A DNA stretch of 64,000 bases. Origin: Thermoanaerobaculia bacterium (GTDB taxonomy: Bacteria > Acidobacteriota > Thermoanaerobaculia > Gp7-AA8). The position numbers were made by a program, and so were the translations under genes. The notes under the pieces were generated by a model. It did not search any database. It was not told the origin of the DNA and saw nothing but the letters and a program-made list of their open reading frames with translations. Location: assembly GCA_017883205.1 (NCBI GenBank), contig JADGNZ010000006.1, positions 1-64,000 on the forward strand, in the 5' to 3' direction. Below, piece after piece: positions 43,550-51,558 of the stretch (positions are counted from its first letter, which is position 1; the number at the start of each line of letters is the position of its first letter).

Positions 43550-44803
43550 TCACTGCTTGACCGAGCGTCGTCTCTGCGGAACCGATCGAGTGAAGACCCA
43601 TACGGCACCAACGTTATTGTTGTCCTGGCGTCCCCCGACAAGGGCGGTGTTGCCATCGGCGGAGAGGGATACCGCAAAGCCTTGTTCCGCGTCCCCGCCT
43701 CCGCCCGAGCCGACCAGCTTCGTGGACAGCTGCGTCCATGTACTTCCACTCCTGGTCCACACCCAGGTGGCTCCCCCTCGACTGTTGTCGAAACCCCCTC
43801 CGATGAGGGCTGTGTTGCCGTCGGCGGAGATGGAGACGCTCTCGCCTTGCATGGCGCTCCCCGCCGCGCCTGAGCCGACGAGCTTTGTGGACTGTTGGGT
43901 CCACACTCCTCCGCTTCTGGTCCAGACCCATACCGCCCCTGCATTGATGTTGTCGCCGGTCCCTCCGACGATGGCCGTGTTTCCGTCGGCGGAAAGGGAC
44001 ACGGAAATGCCCTGGTCAGATGCGCCGCCTATGGCGTCCGAACCGACCAGCTTCGGGGACTGTTGCGTCCAAACTCCTCCACTCCGTGTCCACACCCAGG
44101 CTGCTCCGCCAAAACTGTTATCGGCTAATCCTCCGATGATGGCTGTGTTGCCGTCCGCAGAGAGGGCCACGGAGCAACCTTGAGTTGCGTTCCCAGCGGC
44201 GCCCGACCCGACCAGTTTTTGCCCTTGCTGGCTCCAGGCCCCTCCACTTCTGGTCCAGACCCATGCGGCGCCAACGTTACCGTTATCTTCGTACCCTCCG
44301 ACGATGGCGGTGTTGCCGTCGGCGGAGAGGGAGACCGAGCTGCCTTGCAGGGCCTTTCCGACGCCGCCCGAGCCGACCAGCTTGTTCCCTTGCTGTGCCC
44401 AGGTTCCTCCGTTTCTGGTCCAAACCCAGGCAGCGCCCGCCTGGTTGTTGTCGTAGGCCCCTCCGACGATGGCCGTGTTGCCGTCTGCGGAGAGAGCCAC
44501 AGACTGGCCTTGATTCGCGTTGCCGGCCGCACCTGTGCCAACCAGTTTTGGTCCCTGCTGCGACCAGACTCCGCCGCTTCTGGTCCAGACCCAGGCGGCG
44601 CCGGCGTTTCCGTCCACAACCCCGCCGGCGATGGCGGTGTTGCCGTCGCCTGAGAGGGCCACGGACTGGCCCTGGAAAGCGTTGTTCGCCGCGCCCGAGC
44701 CCACCAGCTTCGGTCCCTGCTGCGAGAACTGCGCGATGGCTTGGTGCGAGGAAAGCGTGAGGCAGACGATGACCGTCAGCGCGAAATGGTGACGCGTTTT
44801 CAT
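43550..44803 (-). CDS. Secreted seven-repeat propeller protein, truncated (paralogue 2)
   Basis: A 417-residue exported protein. The signal peptide (MKTRHHFALTVIVCLTLSSH) resembles paralogue 1, and seven repeats of the same kind follow. It ends at VFTRSVPQRRRSVKQ immediately after the seventh repeat: the DUF11 domain and any anchor are gone, and the GC-rich palindrome found beside paralogues 1 and 3 is also missing. A deletion at the 3' end therefore shortened this copy. It may be secreted freely. Stop codons of this gene and relic 2 are 7 bp apart. Confidence 0.78.
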   Translation of the reverse strand: MKTRHHFALTVIVCLTLSSHQAIAQFSQQGPKLVGSGAANNAFQGQSVALSGDGNTAIAGGVVDGNAGAAWVWTRSGGVWSQQGPKLVGTGAAGNANQGQSVALSADGNTAIVGGAYDNNQAGAAWVWTRNGGTWAQQGNKLVGSGGVGKALQGSSVSLSADGNTAIVGGYEDNGNVGAAWVWTRSGGAWSQQGQKLVGSGAAGNATQGCSVALSADGNTAIIGGLADNSFGGAAWVWTRSGGVWTQQSPKLVGSDAIGGASDQGISVSLSADGNTAIVGGTGDNINAGAVWVWTRSGGVWTQQSTKLVGSGAAGSAMQGESVSISADGNTALIGGGFDNSRGGATWVWTRSGSTWTQLSTKLVGSGGGGDAEQGFAVSLSADGNTALVGGRQDNNNVGAVWVFTRSVPQRRRSVKQ

Positions 44804-44849
44804 TGGTAGTGAACCCTCCGGACGAGTGGTCAATCTAAGCCCGATTACT

Positions 44850-44982
44850 TCGGACTTCGGTGACGGGGGACACGCTCTGGCCGAAATCGCTCTTCACCGA
44901 ACCGCCAGTCGTTTCCGCGGACGACTGCGCGTGCGCGTACGCATACATGTCGGATGTGTTTGTGGTGGACGGCGCGCGATAA
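44850..44982 (+). pseudogene. Relic 3 of a kinase/propeller-tail gene end
   Basis: The frame reads RTSVTGDTLWPKSLFTEPPV then VSADDCACAYAYMSDVFVVD and GAR before TAA at 44980. It aligns with the end of relic 2 (GPPILSSDGRAYAYTY ... SDLYVVEGAR). No upstream kinase coding is left. It converges on the gene at 45096. Confidence 0.55.
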
Positions 44983-44991
44983 GTCGGAAGG

Positions 44992-45042
44992 AACGCCGCC
45001 GTCCCGGCGGCTGGCCCGGCGGCGTCCTCGCCGCCGAACGTA
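44992..45042. repeat. GC-rich palindrome, copy 2
   Basis: Nearly identical to 41357-41411, again just after a kinase-tail relic. Confidence 0.7.
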
Positions 45043-45095
45043 ACGAGGTCGGCGAGGACGGCATCCAGCCAGCAGTGACACCGGCGTTCCATCAA

Positions 45096-46781
45096 TCACG
45101 TTCGCAGTCTCATCGCTCCAAGAAACGCCAACATTCCAACCATTGCGATCAAAGCCCAATGCGACACGGACGGGAGCAATGCCGGATCAACGGTAGTGAT
45201 GGTTGAAGTGGACGAGTTGTTCGTGGTGTTCGGATCGGCCTCCGTCGCCGAGACCGTTGCGGTATTCGATACAGGACCCGGAGTCGAAGACGTTTTCACC
45301 ACGAGGTTGATTGTGGCCGTGCCGCCGTTCGCCAAGGTGCCAAGCGCGCAGGACACTGTTGTTGTTCCGCTGCACGATCCCTGCGATGGCGTCGCAGAGA
45401 CGAAGGTCGTTCCGGGCGGAAGCCCGTCGGTCATGACCACGCTGTTTGCGGTATCGGGACCGTTGTTCGTAACGCTGACCGTGAAGCTGAGGTTTCCTCC
45501 GGCGGGAAAGGCTGGTCCGCCAGTTACGGACTTCATAGTGCTCATATCGGCCGTGGATGCGCTGAAGACCCAAGCTGCCCCGTTCTCTCCGCCGTCATTG
45601 GGTGCGCCGAGGATCGCTGTCTTGCTATCGGCCGAGAGAGACACGGACCAGCCCTCCTCGATGGTGGTTAGGGCACCCAAACCGACCAGCTTGCTTCCCT
45701 GCTGGCTCCAGACTCCTCCGTTGCGGGTCCAGACCCACGCGGCCCCAGTGAAACTATTGTCGCCCGGCCCACCGACGATGAGCGCGTTGCCGTCGGCCGA
45801 CAGAGAGACAGAACTACCTCGATAGGCTGTTCCCACGGCCCCCGAACCGACCAGCTTGGTCCCTTCCTGAGTCCAGACTCCTCCGCTTCTGGTCCAGACC
45901 CACGCGGCCCCGGCGTCATTGTTGTCCAGGTTGGCGCCTTCAGCGGCTGTATTGCCGTCTCCCGATATTGCCGTAGAGATTCCTTGTTGAGCATTTCCGA
46001 AAGTGTCGGGCAGGGCGCCAGATCCGACCAACTTGCTGCCCTGCTGGCTCCAGACTCCTCCACTTCTGGTCCAGACCCACGCGGCTCCAGCGCTACTGTT
46101 ATCTGAAGCTCCGCCAATGATCGCCGTGTCGCCATCGGCGGCGAGCGAAACCGAGACACCTTGGGCAGCATGCCCTACAGCACCAGAGCCCACTAGCTTT
46201 GTTCCTTGTTGGGTCCATACGCCTCCGCTCCTGGTCCAGACCCACGCGGCTCCGGTATTGGCATTGTCCCGAGGGCCTCCGACGATCGCTGTATTGCCGT
46301 CGGCCGAAAGGGATACTGATATGCCTTGGTTGGCACCGCCAACGGCTCCCGCTCCTACTAGTTTCGCGCCCTGCTGCGTCCAAACTCCTCCGCTTCTGAC
46401 CCAAACCCATGCGGCCCCGGCTGAATTGTTGTCGGTAATGCCTCCCACGATGGCTGTGTTGCCATCAGCAGAAAGCGCAACGTCCCAGCCTTGATCTGCG
46501 TTTCCGACTGCACCGGAGCCGACGAGCTTGGGTCCCTGCTGCGTCCAGACACCTCCGTTCCTCGTCCAAACCCACGCTGCCCCAACATTGCCGTTGTCAC
46601 CTTCCCCTCCTACGATTGCTGTATTGCCATCGGCAGAGAGGGACACGGATTGACCTTGAAAAGCGAACCCCACAGCGCCTGAGCCGACTAGCTTCGGCCC
46701 CTGCTGCGAAAACAGCGCGAAGGCTGCCTGAGAAACGAGGAGCGACGTAGAGACAACTACATCTGGCAGTGTAGGGCGCAT
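45096..46781 (-). CDS. Secreted seven-repeat propeller protein with DUF11 and IPTL-CTERM-like anchor (paralogue 3)
   Basis: The most complete of the three paralogues, 561 residues. An N-terminal signal region (VVVSTSLLVSQAAFA) leads into seven repeats (KLVGSGAVGFAFQGQSVSLS and kin), a DUF11 domain (about 420-530, DMSTMKSVTGGPAFPAGGN) and a C-terminal sorting segment LPSVSHWALIAMVGMLAFLG then AMRLRT. The last has the Pro-Ser-x-x-x-Trp, hydrophobic helix and basic tail of IPTL-CTERM anchors. It is probably held at the cell surface after processing. No exosortase-like gene is in the window. Confidence 0.82.
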   Translation of the reverse strand: MRPTLPDVVVSTSLLVSQAAFALFSQQGPKLVGSGAVGFAFQGQSVSLSADGNTAIVGGEGDNGNVGAAWVWTRNGGVWTQQGPKLVGSGAVGNADQGWDVALSADGNTAIVGGITDNNSAGAAWVWVRSGGVWTQQGAKLVGAGAVGGANQGISVSLSADGNTAIVGGPRDNANTGAAWVWTRSGGVWTQQGTKLVGSGAVGHAAQGVSVSLAADGDTAIIGGASDNSSAGAAWVWTRSGGVWSQQGSKLVGSGALPDTFGNAQQGISTAISGDGNTAAEGANLDNNDAGAAWVWTRSGGVWTQEGTKLVGSGAVGTAYRGSSVSLSADGNALIVGGPGDNSFTGAAWVWTRNGGVWSQQGSKLVGLGALTTIEEGWSVSLSADSKTAILGAPNDGGENGAAWVFSASTADMSTMKSVTGGPAFPAGGNLSFTVSVTNNGPDTANSVVMTDGLPPGTTFVSATPSQGSCSGTTTVSCALGTLANGGTATINLVVKTSSTPGPVSNTATVSATEADPNTTNNSSTSTITTVDPALLPSVSHWALIAMVGMLAFLGAMRLRT

Positions 46782-46877
46782 TGTCTAGAGGGCCTTGGTC
46801 TTGCGGGATGGCACATTCTACTCGTGAACCGTTCCAGTGGAAGGCGCACGCCGCCTCCCGCGTTGTCCGCTCCGCAA

Positions 46878-48863
46878 ATGCTCTATCGCTTCGACAGCAT
46901 CGAGAAATCGTACGGCCCTCATGACATCGTCAAGGGCGCGACGTGGCAGCACAATCCTGGTGAGAAGGTTGGTCTCGTCGGCCGCAATGGTGCGGGGAAG
47001 ACGACGCTTTTCCGGCTGCTGCTGAAGCAGGAAGACACCGACCGCGGCCAGGTTCTGCGCGCCTCGGGGCTGACGATCGGCCACGTCGGGCAGCATCTCG
47101 ACGCCGAGCCGGGGATGTCGCTCTTCGATTACGTGGAGACGGCCTTCGCCGATGTGCTGGCGATCGAACGGAAGATGCGCGCGATCGAGCACGATCTCGC
47201 CGATGCCACGAAGAGCGCGGCGGAGCACGAGAAGCTGCTCGGCAAATACGCGACGCTGCAGCATGATTACGAACACGCCGATGGCTACACGCTGCACGCC
47301 GAGGTGGAGCGGGTGCTGACGGGAGTGGGCTTTGCGAAAGGGGAGTGGGAGCGGCCGATTGCAGCGTTCAGCGGCGGGCAGCAGAACCGGGCCATGCTCG
47401 CACGCGTACTGCTCACCGACGTCGATCTGCTGCTGCTCGATGAGCCGACCAACCATCTCGACCTCGCCGGCATCGAGTTTCTCGAAGGCTTTCTGCAATC
47501 GTTCAAGGGAAGCTATCTCCTCATCTCCCACGACCGCACCTTTCTCAATCGAACGGTGCAAAAGATCGTCGAGCTCGCACACGGAAAGTTGATCGAGTAC
47601 CCGGGCAACTACGAGCGCTTCCTCGAGCTCCGCGCGGAGCGGATGGAGAAGATGGCCTCCGACTATGAGCAACAGCAGGAGCTCATCGACAAGACCAAAG
47701 ACTTCATCCGCCGCAACCTGGCCGGCCAGAAAACGAAGCAGGCGAAGTCGCGCCGTAAGATGCTGGCGAAGCTCGACGAAGTGGAGCGGCCTGAGACGGA
47801 CGAGACGCTGGCGAACTTCAAGCTGGAAGCGGGGCCGCGCTCCGGCGCGGTGGCATTGACCGCAGACCACGTCACGGCCGGCTACGGCACGAAGGCGATC
47901 GTCCACGACCTCTCGATGACGATCCGCCGCGGCGAGCGCTACGCCATCATCGGTCCGAACGGCTCCGGAAAATCGACGCTGCTGAAGACGTTCGCAGGGC
48001 GGCTGCCGCCGCTCGACGGCACGATCACCTACGGCCACAACGTTCAGGTCGGCTACTACGATCAGACCCTCGGCGATCTCAATCCCGAGGGGAACGTCAT
48101 CGATGAAGTGTGGAACCTCGATCACTCGCAGACCGAGGAGCAGGTGCGCAGCTACCTGGCGCAGTTTTCGTTCTTCGATGACGACGTCTTCAAGAAAACG
48201 CGCGACCTGTCCGGCGGCGAGAAGGGACGGCTGGCCCTGGCGAAGATCATCTACACCGGCGGCAACGTCATGCTGCTCGACGAGCCGACGAATCATCTCG
48301 ACGTCTACACGCGCGAAGCGCTGGAAGAGTCGCTGGAGCGTTTCACGGGTGCGCTGATCGTCGTCTCGCACGATCGTTACTTCATCGATCGTGTCGTCGA
48401 GCACGTGATTCTCGTCGACGACGGGCAGGCCGGAGTCTTCGACGGCAACTACACGGATTACGCCGAGCGGTTAAAGGCGGGGATCGCGCTCGAAGCGCGC
48501 GCGGAACGTGTGACACCGTCGCCCACGCAGTCGCGCTCGCACGGAAAATCGAGCAGCGAGGCGGCCGGCTCGTCGCAAGCCAACGCTCCGAAAGTTGATC
48601 GCTCCGAGCAGAAGAAGCGTGAGAAGCGCATTCGCAAGATCGATGAAGAGATTGCCGATCTCGAGTCGCGCATCGCCGCCGCGGAGCGTGAGCGCGAGCG
48701 CAACGATCTGCTTCTCTGCTCCGAGGAAGTCTTCCGCGACGGCGACCGCAGCAAGAAGATCCAATCGCAGAACGCAGATCTCAAGGCGATGGTCGAGTTG
48801 CTATACGGAAAGTGGGAAGCGCTGGTGAAAGAGAAGGAAGAGCTGGCGGGCGTGGTGGCGTAG
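46878..48863 (+). CDS. ABC-F family ATPase (Uup-like)
   Basis: A 661-residue soluble protein with two ABC domains in tandem. The first has GLVGRNGAGKTTL, FSGGQQNRAMLARV and LLLLDEPTNHLDLAG; the second IIGPNGSGKSTLL, LSGGEKGRLALAK and MLLDEPTNHLDVYTREA. The linker between them (about 225-300) is charged and helical. A C-terminal coiled coil (about 565-650) resembles Uup. ABC-F proteins act on the ribosome, and some on branched DNA; no antibiotic-resistance assignment is possible. ATG 46878 is favoured by homology; a GTG at 46824 would add 18 residues. Confidence 0.88.
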   Translation: MLYRFDSIEKSYGPHDIVKGATWQHNPGEKVGLVGRNGAGKTTLFRLLLKQEDTDRGQVLRASGLTIGHVGQHLDAEPGMSLFDYVETAFADVLAIERKMRAIEHDLADATKSAAEHEKLLGKYATLQHDYEHADGYTLHAEVERVLTGVGFAKGEWERPIAAFSGGQQNRAMLARVLLTDVDLLLLDEPTNHLDLAGIEFLEGFLQSFKGSYLLISHDRTFLNRTVQKIVELAHGKLIEYPGNYERFLELRAERMEKMASDYEQQQELIDKTKDFIRRNLAGQKTKQAKSRRKMLAKLDEVERPETDETLANFKLEAGPRSGAVALTADHVTAGYGTKAIVHDLSMTIRRGERYAIIGPNGSGKSTLLKTFAGRLPPLDGTITYGHNVQVGYYDQTLGDLNPEGNVIDEVWNLDHSQTEEQVRSYLAQFSFFDDDVFKKTRDLSGGEKGRLALAKIIYTGGNVMLLDEPTNHLDVYTREALEESLERFTGALIVVSHDRYFIDRVVEHVILVDDGQAGVFDGNYTDYAERLKAGIALEARAERVTPSPTQSRSHGKSSSEAAGSSQANAPKVDRSEQKKREKRIRKIDEEIADLESRIAAAERERERNDLLLCSEEVFRDGDRSKKIQSQNADLKAMVELLYGKWEALVKEKEELAGVVA

Positions 48864-48919
48864 CCCGGCGGTGTCTTAGCTGACCAACGGGGGGAAAGTT
48901 GGGTGGCCGTTGCCAACGT

Positions 48920-49420
48920 CCCATGTCCCACTGGTACACCGCCCTGTCCCACTGGTACACCGCCCATGTCCCACTGGTACGTCACCATGTCCCCAGCTAC
49001 ACCGCCCATATCCCCAGCTACACCGCCCATATCCCACTGGTACACGCCCATGTTCAACTGGTACAGCACTTATGTCCCCTGGTACACCGCCTATGTCCCA
49101 CTGGTACACCGCCCGTGTCGCACTGGTACACCGCCCGTGTCGCACTGGTACACCGCCCGTGTCGCACTGGTACACCGCCAGTGTCCCACTGGTACACCGC
49201 CCATGTCCCACTGGTACACCGCCAGTGTCCCACTGGTACACCGCCCATGTCCCACTGGTACACCGCCCATGTCCCACTGGTACACCGCCCATGTCCCACT
49301 GGTACACCGCCCATGTCCCACTGGTACACTGCCCATGTCCCACTGGTACACCGCCCATGTCCCATTGGTACACCGACCGTGTTCCAGTGGGGTACGCACT
49401 GTGTCTCAGTGACATTACGC
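48920..49420. repeat. 22-bp tandem repeat array, about 22 copies
   Basis: Units of 21-22 bp, consensus CCCACTGGTACACCG plus CCCATGT, run head to tail through most of the gap 48864-49539. The middle copies are almost identical; the outer ones carry changes and occasional 1-bp deletions. The unit has no stop in any frame on either strand, so long 'proteins' appear in all six frames, but these share no ribosome site and look like by-products. The remaining gap bases show only the cinA promoter. Confidence 0.88.
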
Positions 49421-49500
49421 CGTGTCCCGGTGTCACCGACCGTGGACACGATCCACTGCGACCTGTCGTAGCAAGGCCGCGATCAGCCGCCGCCTGACGG

Positions 49501-49530
49501 TTGCCAGGTTGCAGGGTTGGTGAGTAGTCT
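49501..49530 (+). promoter_or_regulatory. cinA promoter, leaderless type
   Basis: TTGCCA at 49501-49506 and TAGTCT at 49525-49530 are 18 bp apart; the ATG follows 9 nt later. No ribosome site is present. Confidence 0.5.
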
Positions 49531-49539
49531 GCGAGCTGC

Positions 49540-50865
49540 ATGAGCCACTCAGAAGCAGAGCAACAGAGCGCGCTGGCAACGGCGCAACGCGGCAACCCGG
49601 TAACCGGCCGGCCAGGCAACGCAGCAACGAAGTACACCGCCAGCATCATCGCCATCGGCTCCGAGATGCTCGGGCCGACGCGCGTGGACACGAACTCGCT
49701 CAAAGTCACCGCCGCGTTCGAGTCGTTCGGCATTGGCGTCGTGCGCAAGACGGTTGTCGGCGACCGGCAGGAGGAGCTGGTCGATGAGATCCGGCACTCG
49801 CTCGATCACTCCAGCATCCTCATCACTTCCGGCGGACTGGGGCCCACCGAAGACGACATGACGCGCGATGCGCTGGCTGCGGCGCTGGGGCTGGAGATGG
49901 AGATCGACCTCGGGATCGTGGAGCGGCTGGAGAAGCGCTTCGCGGCGCGCGGCTGGGTGATGCCGGAGGTCAACAAGCGTCAAGCCAACGTCTTCATCGG
50001 ACAGACGATGCTGCCGAACGAGCGGGGCACCGCTCCCGGTTTTCACATCGAGAAGGACGGCAAACACATCTGGGTGTTTCCGGGTGTGCCGCACGAGCTG
50101 GAATGGATGGTGGCGGCCTATCTCGTACCGTGGCTGGCTTCGATCACGGCGGGGCAATCGCGATTCCGGCGCGTGTTGAAGATCGCCGGGATGACGGAGT
50201 CGGGCGTCGAGGAGAAGCTGAAGCCTTACTACGCGGCGCATCCGGAGCCGTTGACGATTCTGGCGACGAGTGGTCAGACGGAACTGCATCTGGCCGAGGA
50301 TGGTGCGGAGATCGAGGCGCTGGCGGTGATCGCGTCGCGCGAAAGCGAGTTGCGCGAGCTGTTCGGCGACAAGATCTTCGGCGCCGACGATGACACGCTC
50401 GAAGGTGTGGTCGGCCGGATCCTGACCGAGCGTCACGAGACCGTCGCGACGGCGGAGTCGTGCACCGGCGGGCTGCTGGCCTCGCGCATCACCGATGTGC
50501 CGGGATCGTCCGCATACTTCATGGGCGGCGCGGTCTGCTACACCGCGGCGGCGAAGAGGGACCTGGCCGGAGTCGATCCGGAGTTGATCCGCGAGCACGG
50601 CGAGGTATCAGAGCCGGTTGCGGTCGCGCTGGCGCGCGGCGCGCGCGAGCGGTTCGGTACGACGTATGGGATCGGTGTGACCGGCATCGCCGGGCCGGGC
50701 GGGGGGACGGAGGCGAAGCCGGTCGGGACCGTCCATATCGCGGTGGCAGGACCGAACGGACAGAAGCATCGCAAGTTGTTCTGGCCGATCGAACGGACGC
50801 TCTTCAAACGCATCACCACGCAGTCCGCGCTCGACCTGCTGCGATTGTTCATCGTGCGCACGTAG
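49540..50865 (+). CDS. cinA: CinA: competence/damage-inducible protein with nicotinamide-nucleotide amidohydrolase domain
   Basis: A 441-residue cytosolic protein. The N-terminal MoeA-like domain opens SIIAIGSEMLGPTRVDTNS and has LITSGGLGPTEDDMTRDAL, linked to ADP-ribose or NMN hydrolysis; the C-terminal amidohydrolase domain (about 285-441) has TAESCTGGLLASRI, GGAVCYTAAAKRDLAGV and GVTGIAGPGGGTEAKPVGTV. It recycles the NAD by-product NMN. About 30 extra residues precede the usual start; ATG 49540 is supported by a promoter 9 nt upstream. The gene is followed by vapBC. Confidence 0.9.
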   Translation: MSHSEAEQQSALATAQRGNPVTGRPGNAATKYTASIIAIGSEMLGPTRVDTNSLKVTAAFESFGIGVVRKTVVGDRQEELVDEIRHSLDHSSILITSGGLGPTEDDMTRDALAAALGLEMEIDLGIVERLEKRFAARGWVMPEVNKRQANVFIGQTMLPNERGTAPGFHIEKDGKHIWVFPGVPHELEWMVAAYLVPWLASITAGQSRFRRVLKIAGMTESGVEEKLKPYYAAHPEPLTILATSGQTELHLAEDGAEIEALAVIASRESELRELFGDKIFGADDDTLEGVVGRILTERHETVATAESCTGGLLASRITDVPGSSAYFMGGAVCYTAAAKRDLAGVDPELIREHGEVSEPVAVALARGARERFGTTYGIGVTGIAGPGGGTEAKPVGTVHIAVAGPNGQKHRKLFWPIERTLFKRITTQSALDLLRLFIVRT

Positions 50866-50873
50866 CGTACACT
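50845..50873 (+). promoter_or_regulatory. vapBC promoter, leaderless type
   Basis: TTGTTC at 50845-50850 and TACACT at 50868-50873 are 17 bp apart; the ATG at 50882 is 8 nt later. The -35 lies inside the end of cinA. Confidence 0.4.
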
Positions 50874-50881
50874 TTGTGTGT

Positions 50882-51157
50882 ATGAAGCGCATGAATGTGA
50901 TTCTCGACGAAGAGGCGCTGGAGCGGGCACGTCACGCGACCGGCGAGAGAACGTATTCAGCTACGATCAATCGCGCGCTCATTGAGGTTGCTCGGATTGA
51001 GATTTTGCGCGATGGCATCGACCGAATTGAACACACGAGCTTCTGGCCTGGATACGTCGCGGAGTTCGGGCCGAACCCTCCTGTAACTGAAGAGCAGATG
51101 AAACGGCTTCGGCGTTCGGCTCGAGTCGTTCGCGCTCCTCGTTCCAAGAAGCCGTGA
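50882..51157 (+). CDS. VapB-type antitoxin
   Basis: A 91-residue DNA-binding antitoxin. Its N-terminus (MKRMNVILDEEALERARHAT) has the strand-helix-helix pattern of VapB-like regulators, followed by RTYSATINRALIEVARIE. The C-terminal tail, which would wrap round the toxin, contains GIDRIEHTSFWPGYVAEFG and a basic end. Start ATG 50882 is supported by the promoter; ATG 50891 is an alternative. Its stop overlaps the start of the PIN toxin gene by 4 bp. Confidence 0.82.
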   Translation: MKRMNVILDEEALERARHATGERTYSATINRALIEVARIEILRDGIDRIEHTSFWPGYVAEFGPNPPVTEEQMKRLRRSARVVRAPRSKKP

Positions 51158-51558
51158 TCCTGGTCGATACGAGTGTTTGGCTGATGGACCGCCGCCGTTT
51201 CCGGCTTGCTGATGTCGTGCCTCTTGACCAGATCGCGGTTTGCGGTCCGATTATTCAGGAGGTCCTCCAGGGAACCCGCAACGAGGAGTTCTGCGGGCGC
51301 CAGCGCATGCTCCTTCAAACTCATCTCGTGGATATTCCGCTGCCGCTCAGCCGGTTTGAGTACGCGGCGGAGATCTACACCACGCTGCGAGCGGGCGGCA
51401 TCACGATCCGTTCCGCTAACGACTGCCTGATCGCAGCTATCGCGCTACTCAATCGGATCGAGCTGGTGCATGCAGACCGCGATTTCGACTACATCGCTGA
51501 AGTCATCAATCTCGATGCCCGCAACATTAACCCTTCCGCATCAACAGCACGTTCGTGA
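51154..51558 (+). CDS. VapC-type PIN-domain toxin (ribonuclease)
   Basis: A 134-residue PIN nuclease. The acidic catalytic set is present: Asp in ILVDTSVW, Glu in IIQEVLQGTR, Asp in SANDCLIAAIAL and Asp in HADRDFDYIAEV. It would cut RNA, often tRNA, when not bound by VapB. The GTG start at 51154 overlaps the antitoxin stop (GTGA). The last ~10 residues (INPSASTARS) run into the 3' end of the convergent rseP gene, a 32-bp overlap. Confidence 0.87.
   Translation: MILVDTSVWLMDRRRFRLADVVPLDQIAVCGPIIQEVLQGTRNEEFCGRQRMLLQTHLVDIPLPLSRFEYAAEIYTTLRAGGITIRSANDCLIAAIALLNRIELVHADRDFDYIAEVINLDARNINPSASTARS

Noticed and set aside
43065-44183. A 372-residue plus-strand frame over the secreted repeat genes
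   Set aside because: It is antisense to the repeat protein; its own regularity reflects the repeats on the other strand.
48920-49420. CRISPR array
   Set aside because: The copies are contiguous with no unique spacers, and no cas genes are present.
48899-49497. Repeat proteins of 170-195 residues in every frame of the 22-bp array
   Set aside because: All six frames are open simply because the unit lacks stops. No ribosome site or signal peptide supports any of them.
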